Assembly (NCBI GenBank): GCA_000997475.1
Contig: LCEC01000018.1
Span: forward strand, 1 to 10,155
Length of the DNA: 10,155 nt
Source of the DNA: Parcubacteria group bacterium GW2011_GWB1_42_6
GTDB taxonomy: Bacteria > Patescibacteriota > Minisyncoccia > Portnoybacterales > GWB1-42-6
Direction: 5' to 3'
The notes under the pieces were generated by a model that did not search any database, was not told the origin of the DNA, and was given only the letters and a program-made list of their open reading frames with translations. Shown piece after piece: positions 6,346-10,155 of the stretch (within the stretch, counting starts at the first letter, position 1; each line of letters starts with the position of its first letter). The position numbers were made by a program, and so were the translations under genes.

Positions 6346-8514
6346 CTATTTCTTCCCTTTTGGCAAGCTTTTGAGCTTCTTTATCTCTTCTTTTAATTTT
6401 ACAGCCTGGTCAAATTGAAGATTTCGGTTGGCCAGATCAACCCGAAATTCCAGCTCCTTGATATATTCTTCCAAATATTCTTGCTGGGTTTGGGCGGGCT
6501 TTATTTCTTCTTTTTGCTCCATTATTCCGGCGCGGATTTCTTTTTCTATTCCTTGCGGAGTGATGCCGTGTTCTTCGTTGTATTTGCGCTGAATTTCGCG
6601 GCGGCGATCGGTTTCATTAATCGCCCGTTTCATTGAATCGGTAATTTTATCAGCGTACATAATGACTTTGCCTTCGGGATGGCGCGCCGCTCGGCCCATG
6701 GTTTGGATTAGGGTGGTGTCGTTTCTCAAAAATCCTTCTTTATCGGCGTCTAAAATCGCCACCAATGAAACTTCGGGCAAATCCAATCCTTCGCGCAAAA
6801 GGTTGATGCCCACCAAAACATCATATTTTCCCAGCCTCAAGTCGCGCAAAATTTCCGGCCGTTCCAGGGTTTTTATTTCCGAGTGCAAATATTGGGTTTT
6901 GATTTTTTCACCGATCAGATAATCCGACAAATCTTCGGACATTCTTTTGGTGAGCGTGGTCACTAAAACTCTTTGTTTTTTTGCCACTCGTTTTTCAATT
7001 TCTTTGATGAGATTGGGAATTTGATTTTGGCTCGGGCGAACTTCAATTTCGGGATCCAAAAGCCCCGTTGGGCGGATGAGCTGTTCAATCAATAAGTCAT
7101 TGCGAGGAGTCCCCGCAGCAGCGGGGCGACGAAGCAATCCCGAATTATTACGGCTGCGGCTTTTTTCATGAGCTGTGCCGGTATCACGGGATTGCTTCGT
7201 CGCTCGGGTACTCGCTTCTCGCAATGACGGAAAAGATCCGGGATCTGTGTCTGATCCGCATATATTTTTAGGTCTGCGTTTATCCGCGATCTTTTCCATC
7301 TCGTATTTTCCCGGCGTAGCCGAAGCAAAAACGGTCTGGCGAGTCAATTCTTCAAACTCATTGAATTTTAGCGGCCGGTTATCAAGCGCCGAAGGCAAAC
7401 GGAAACCGAATTCAATCAAGGTTTCTTTGCGGGAGCGGTCGCCAAAATACATGCCGCCGATTTGAGGAATTGTCATATGCGATTCGTCTATAAAAAGCAA
7501 AAAATCTTTGGGGTAATAATCAAGCAGGCAGCACGGCCGAGTGCCCGAAGGTCGTCCCTCAAGCTGCCGCGAATAATTTTCCACGCCCGGGCAATAACCC
7601 ACGGCCTGAAGCATTTCAATGTCGTAAAGCGCGCGTCTTTTTAATCTTTCGGCTTCCAGTAATTTATTTTGGCTTTTCAGAAGATTCGCTTGTCCTTCCA
7701 TTTCTTCTTTGATTTTTGCAATGGCGGCTTCGATTTTAAATTCCGGCGAAACCCAAAACTTGGCCGGAAAAATTCTTTTGCTCGGTTTTTCAATCGGTTT
7801 TGATTCGAAAATTTCTTTAAGATTGCTTGTCGGTTTGATTGAGATTCTTGAAATTTTATTTCCGTCAAATTCAACCTTGATTATTTCCTGTCCCGTTGGC
7901 GGCCAAACTTCAACCGTTTCGCCCAAAACCCTGAATGATCCGCGTTTGAAATCAATATCGTTTCGCTCGTATTGCAGTTTGGCGAGCTGGCGCAAAAAAT
8001 TCTGCCGGCCCATCACCTCTCCTTTTTTGATTTCAAAGCTCATGCCCACATAATCATTGGGATCGCCGATGTTGTAGATGCAAGAAACCGAGGCCACGAT
8101 GATCACGTCTTTGCGGGTGAGAAGCGCTTGTGTGGCGGCGTGGCGCATTCGATCAATTTCTTCATTCACCTTGGCATCCTTTTCTATATATGTGTCTGTT
8201 TGAGGGATATAGGCTTCGGGCTGGTAATAATCGTAATAGGAAACGAAATAGTGGACTTCGTTTTCGGGAAAAAATTCTTTGAATTCCTGATAGAGCTGGG
8301 CGGCCAAAGTTTTATTATGGGAAATGATCAAAGTGGGCTTTTGAATTTTTTCGATCACGTTGGCCATAGTGAAAGTTTTTCCCGATCCCGTCACGCCCAA
8401 AAGAACCTGGCGCGCGGCGCCGGCCTTGATATTGGCGGCCAGTTTTTCTATCGCTTGCGGCTGATCGCCGGAGGGGGAGAATTTAGAGATAAGCTTGAAT
8501 TTGTTCATGAACAT
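6346..8514 (-). CDS. uvrB: UvrB excinuclease subunit with a 65-residue repeat-derived insertion
   Basis: Damage-recognition helicase-like subunit of UvrABC nucleotide excision repair. All family motifs are present: SGDQPQAI near residue 15; Walker A GVTGSGKT with K46; the DNA-clamping beta-hairpin region beginning [23 protein letters not shown] at 343-346; SATPG at 398-402; [15 protein letters not shown] from 480; [41 protein letters not shown]; and a C-terminal UVR domain that contacts UvrC. At 722 residues it is longer than usual (about 660). The excess is residues 409-473, encoded by two adjacent palindromic elements (7096-7228 and 7229-7297), between the sequence after SATPG and [10 protein letters not shown]. 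Related UvrBs have only a few residues there. The frame is uninterrupted and flanking motifs are intact, so the protein is probably functional. The start is ATG 8514 or 8508 (MNKFKLIS); no Shine-Dalgarno separates them. Confidence 0.97.
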   Translation of the reverse strand: MFMNKFKLISKFSPSGDQPQAIEKLAANIKAGAARQVLLGVTGSGKTFTMANVIEKIQKPTLIISHNKTLAAQLYQEFKEFFPENEVHYFVSYYDYYQPEAYIPQTDTYIEKDAKVNEEIDRMRHAATQALLTRKDVIIVASVSCIYNIGDPNDYVGMSFEIKKGEVMGRQNFLRQLAKLQYERNDIDFKRGSFRVLGETVEVWPPTGQEIIKVEFDGNKISRISIKPTSNLKEIFESKPIEKPSKRIFPAKFWVSPEFKIEAAIAKIKEEMEGQANLLKSQNKLLEAERLKRRALYDIEMLQAVGYCPGVENYSRQLEGRPSGTRPCCLLDYYPKDFLLFIDESHMTIPQIGGMYFGDRSRKETLIEFGFRLPSALDNRPLKFNEFEELTRQTVFASATPGKYEMEKIADKRRPKNICGSDTDPGSFPSLREASTRATKQSRDTGTAHEKSRSRNNSGLLRRPAAAGTPRNDLLIEQLIRPTGLLDPEIEVRPSQNQIPNLIKEIEKRVAKKQRVLVTTLTKRMSEDLSDYLIGEKIKTQYLHSEIKTLERPEILRDLRLGKYDVLVGINLLREGLDLPEVSLVAILDADKEGFLRNDTTLIQTMGRAARHPEGKVIMYADKITDSMKRAINETDRRREIQRKYNEEHGITPQGIEKEIRAGIMEQKEEIKPAQTQQEYLEEYIKELEFRVDLANRNLQFDQAVKLKEEIKKLKSLPKGKK
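7096..7228. repeat. Palindromic repeat element, copy B, inserted in frame in uvrB (133 bp)
   Basis: GTCATTGCGAG (7096-7106) is matched by CTCGCAATGAC (7218-7228). Inside, CGACGAAGCAATCCCG (7127-7142) is exactly complementary to 7187-7202, and CCCCGC pairs with GCGGGG (7111-7126). The centre (7143-7186) is unrelated to the other copies. Its length equals copy A (133 bp). On the - strand it encodes [14 protein letters not shown]...[12 protein letters not shown] inside UvrB with no stop. Confidence 0.93.
7229..7297. repeat. Second inverted-repeat element abutting copy B inside uvrB (69 bp)
   Basis: GGAAAAGATC (7229-7238) and GATCTTTTCC (7288-7297) are a perfect 10-bp inverted repeat. Between them are two related GC-rich blocks, one with GATCCGCAT and one with GTCTGCGTTTATCCGCG, which look like halves of a degenerate palindrome. 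The right arm overlaps codons of the conserved UvrB sequence YEMEK, so one arm may be original gene sequence and the exact left and right ends are uncertain. It encodes about 20 residues ([18 protein letters not shown]) absent from normal UvrB. Confidence 0.68.
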
Positions 8515-8538
8515 TGAAAAATATGAATAAATCGGGGT

Positions 8539-8566
8539 AGAATAGAGGAGTAATTTAAAATGTAAA
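8539..8566 (-). promoter_or_regulatory. Candidate uvrB promoter
   Basis: On the - strand TTTACA (8566-8561), a 16-base spacer and TATTCT (8544-8539) match the -35/-10 consensus at 5/6 and 4/6. Initiation near 8532 would leave a leader of under 20 bases before the uvrB ATG at 8514. The region is AT-rich, so a chance match is possible. Confidence 0.35.
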
Positions 8567-8579
8567 AATCAACAAGCGA

Positions 8580-8714
8580 GTCATTGCGAGGAGTTCCGAT
8601 AGCAATCGGGAGGACGAAGCAATCTCGTGGAGTGTTACTGTCCCGGAAAGAATAATTTGCAACTGTTATAGAACGGGATTGCTTCGTCGCTCTCGGGTCG
8701 CTCCTCGCAACGAC
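8580..8714. repeat. Palindromic repeat element, copy C (135 bp)
   Basis: GTCATTGCGAG (8580-8590) faces CTCGCAACGAC (8704-8714), which differs from the exact complement at one base. The inner arms GACGAAGCAATC and GATTGCTTCGTC pair, with the hairpin CCGATAGCAATCGG as in copy A on the left and CTCTCGGGTCGCTC on the right, related to copy B. It occupies most of the gap between the divergent uvrB and ruvA genes and ends 10 bases before the ruvA start. Confidence 0.9.
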
Positions 8715-8724
8715 AATCGAACCG

Positions 8725-9306
8725 ATGATTTCTTCTTTAGAAGGCACAATCTCCCTCAAATCCGAAAAATACGCGATTATTGAAACCGGCGGCATCGGTT
8801 TTAAGGTTTTTTGTTCCGAAAAAACTCTCTCGAGCATACCACAAGTCGGCGAATCCGTAAAGTTGCATACTTATCTTTCGGTTAAAGAAACAGCCTGGGA
8901 TTTGTTCGGTTTTTTGAGCCTTGAAGAAATTGAGCTTTTTGAGCTTTTGATTTCGATTTCGGGCATTGGCCCCAAAACCGCTGCCGGCATACTTTCGGGC
9001 GCTTCGGTGGAAGATATTCAAGAGGCGATTGTTTTGGGCGACGAAACCATTCTCTCTCGCGTTTCGGGAATCGGCAAAAAAGTGGCGCAAAAAATTGTGA
9101 TTGAATTAAGATCCAAAGTTAAAAAGATCAGCAAAGGAACGGGCGATAAATTCAAAGTGGCCGATGAAATTGAAATCATTGATGCTTTGGTCACTTTGGG
9201 CTATAAAGTTTACGAAGCCCGCGAAGCTCTGCGCCAAGTCCCGCCGGAAATCAAGGGAGTGGAAAACAAAGTCAAAGAAGCGCTAAAGAGGTTGGGGAAG
9301 AAGTGA
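8725..9306 (+). CDS. ruvA: Holliday junction DNA helicase subunit RuvA
   Basis: RuvA binds four-way DNA junctions as a tetramer and loads the RuvB motor for branch migration. The 193-residue length is normal. The N-terminal OB domain (about 1-65) starts MISSLEGTI and includes ETGGIGFKVFCSE and LSVKETAWDLFGF. The middle domain has two helix-hairpin-helix motifs, SGIGPKTAAGIL (GIGPK at 80-84) and SGIGKKVAQKIV (GIGKK at 115-119). The C-terminal domain III (about 145-193: IIDALVTLGYKVYEAREALRQV) is the RuvB-contacting part. ruvB and ruvC are not in the window. There is no Shine-Dalgarno; the leader immediately upstream is palindromic element copy C, so the promoter must lie in or before the repeat. 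Confidence 0.96.
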   Translation: MISSLEGTISLKSEKYAIIETGGIGFKVFCSEKTLSSIPQVGESVKLHTYLSVKETAWDLFGFLSLEEIELFELLISISGIGPKTAAGILSGASVEDIQEAIVLGDETILSRVSGIGKKVAQKIVIELRSKVKKISKGTGDKFKVADEIEIIDALVTLGYKVYEAREALRQVPPEIKGVENKVKEALKRLGKK

Positions 9307-9315
9307 TTGAATTAT

Positions 9316-9386
9316 TTCCCCCTTTAGAAAGGGGAATTAAGGCCATTCGGCTCTGAGAGCCTTAGGCTCGAATGAGGGGATTTTTT
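9316..9386 (+). repeat. C/G-run palindromic repeat after ruvA
   Basis: CCCCTT pairs with AAGGGG (9319-9334). GGCTCT pairs with AGAGCC (9349-9361), and CATTCG (9344-9349) can pair with CGAATG (9369-9374) as an alternative stem. The unit matches the reverse-oriented element at 6239-6306 over most of its length. A run of six T (9381-9386) directly follows GAGGGGA, so this copy could double as the ruvA terminator; the hairpin next to the T-run is imperfect, which keeps that uncertain. Confidence 0.75.
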
Positions 9387-9414
9387 AAATTAAAAATAAA
9401 TGTGAATTTAATTT

Positions 9415-9840
9415 ATGGACGAAAACAAACCGAAAGTCGGCATGGGAATAATGATTCTGAAAGACGGGAAGATTCTTTTGGGTAAAAGAAAAAATTCTCA
9501 TGGCAGCGGCGAATACGCTTTTCCGGGAGGACATCTTGAATATATGGAATCTTTTGAAGGTTGCGCCAAAAGAGAAACAAAAGAAGAATGTGGAATTGAA
9601 ATAGAGAATATCAGATTTCAATACTTGGCTAACTTAACAAAATATGCGTCCAAGCATTATGTTCAAATTGGTCTTGCTGCCGATTGGAAAAGCGGCGAAC
9701 CGAGCGTTTTAGAACCGGAAAAATGCGAATCTTGGGATTGGTATGATATTGATAATCTGCCCGAATCTACATTCGAAACCGTGGGTTGGGCGATAGAATC
9801 TTATAAAACAGGGAAAAATTACAGAGATATGGAAAAATAG
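9415..9840 (+). CDS. Nudix hydrolase
   Basis: A 141-residue pyrophosphohydrolase that would cleave a nucleoside diphosphate linked to another group, using Mg2+ bound by the Nudix box. The box runs from G39 to I61: G-x5-E45-x7-R53-E54-T55-x-E57-E58-C59-G60-I61. All catalytic Glu and Arg positions are present; Thr replaces the usual aliphatic residue after RE. The GGHLEYMESFEGCAKRET pattern resembles the MTH1/NUDT15-like nucleotide-cleaning branch more than the ADP-ribose or Ap4A branches. The substrate cannot be fixed from the sequence. The N-terminal strand (VGMGIMILKDGKILLGKRK) is typical. The start is ATG 9415, with no Shine-Dalgarno. It is 15 bp before the 62-aa gene and likely co-transcribed with it. 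It follows ruvA across a repeat. Confidence 0.93.
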   Translation: MDENKPKVGMGIMILKDGKILLGKRKNSHGSGEYAFPGGHLEYMESFEGCAKRETKEECGIEIENIRFQYLANLTKYASKHYVQIGLAADWKSGEPSVLEPEKCESWDWYDIDNLPESTFETVGWAIESYKTGKNYRDMEK

Positions 9841-9855
9841 AATCCATTTAATTAT

Positions 9856-10044
9856 ATGCAAAAGAAAGTTTCAAAATCCGCTTCCGAAATTCAGGATGAA
9901 ATATTCGCGAAAATGTCCGGAGAAAAGAAGATTAAGCTTGCTTCTGATTTTTCGATGTTTTTGTTATCTTTGAATAAATCAAACAAAAAGAATGGATTTT
10001 CAAAATCTGTTAGCCAGAACTTCTCATATCCTAAAAGAGCTTGA
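9856..10044 (+). CDS. Small helical protein of unknown function (62 aa)
   Basis: The protein has 62 residues, with no membrane segment and no motif I can name with certainty. The first two thirds are likely helical: ASEIQDEIFAKMSGEKKIKLASDFSMFLLSLN. A basic, Ser/Asn/Lys-rich tail follows. The IxxEIxxKMSxxKKIKLASDF pattern resembles short hypothetical proteins I recall from Parcubacteria-type genomes, often of this size. That is memory, not a search result. It starts 15 bp after the Nudix gene on the same strand, so an operon is likely. There is no Shine-Dalgarno. Confidence 0.62.
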   Translation: MQKKVSKSASEIQDEIFAKMSGEKKIKLASDFSMFLLSLNKSNKKNGFSKSVSQNFSYPKRA

Positions 10045-10155
10045 AATCCCTTATATCTAAGGTGTACCCCCTGTCAAGACAGTAATATTGGGTGAATTAG
10101 GAGAATTTTTAAATTAATTATTTTAAAATTATTTGGCAAAATATATTTGGGCGGG
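10045..10155. other. Gene-free right end; possible edge of a mobile element
   Basis: No gene is visible. After the 62-aa gene comes AAGGTGTACCCC followed by the near-palindrome CTGTC-AA-GACAG (10071-10082), then strongly AT-rich sequence to the window edge. A GTGTAC...TGTCAAGACAG stretch could be an insertion-sequence terminus, but no transposase or second end is in view, so this is only a possibility. Confidence 0.25.

Noticed and set aside
7096..7297. The uvrB insertion as an intein or intron
   Set aside because: It is too short, has no splicing-block residues or catalytic-intron core, and is made of repeats that also occur between genes.
7972..8517. A 181-aa + strand open frame opposite uvrB
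   Set aside because: It is antisense to the conserved N-terminal UvrB motifs and is explained by codon bias of the real gene.
2440..8714. CRISPR array from the repeated GTCATTGCGAG units
   Set aside because: The copies are kilobases apart, palindromic over more than 130 bp and without regular spacers or cas genes.
8505..8837. A 110-aa open frame on the - strand across copy C
   Set aside because: It is repeat-derived, with both ends overlapping uvrB and ruvA; its only similarity is to the other repeat copies.

Overview
The window looks like a chromosomal segment of a small-genome Candidate Phyla Radiation bacterium, most likely Patescibacteria of the Parcubacteria type. That placement is inferred from gene style, not from a marker gene. 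The genes are compact housekeeping genes (a short Pol I, a DUF3048 protein, Pol III delta, S20, UvrB, RuvA, a Nudix hydrolase). They are moderately AT-rich, almost all lack a Shine-Dalgarno sequence, and the gaps between them are packed with palindromic repeats.

Layout. Positions 1-166 are a repeat-rich leader. On the + strand follow polA (167-2374), a membrane-anchored DUF3048 protein (2645-3685) and holA (3802-4803), closed by a hairpin terminator at 4812-4838. Next is a divergent pair of small membrane-protein genes: 77 aa on the - strand (4849-5082) and 198 aa on the + strand (5234-5830). They are driven by back-to-back sigma-70-type promoters whose -35 boxes lie 8 bp apart. A second hairpin terminator (5847-5877) separates the + gene from rpsT on the - strand (5890-6156). 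uvrB (6346-8514) is also on the - strand. ruvA (8725-9306) diverges from uvrB and is followed by a Nudix hydrolase (9415-9840) and a 62-aa hypothetical gene (9856-10044). The last 110 bases hold no gene.

The theme of the conserved genes is DNA replication and repair: a proofreading-less Pol I with an intact 5' nuclease, the clamp-loader delta subunit, UvrB (nucleotide excision repair), RuvA (Holliday junctions) and possibly a nucleotide-pool-cleaning Nudix enzyme. They do not form one operon.

The most striking signal is a family of palindromic elements of about 133-135 bp, bounded by GTCATTGCGAG and its complement. Two copies are intergenic (2440-2572, 8580-8714). The third (7096-7228) lies inside uvrB together with an adjacent 69-bp inverted-repeat element (7229-7297). 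Together they add about 65 residues in frame between helicase motif III and the IRPTG segment, without a stop or frameshift. This resembles the Rickettsia palindromic elements that insert into coding genes, but the repeat sequences are different. Two further palindrome families (CCCCCTTT...AAAGGGGG-type and AT-rich) fill other gaps.
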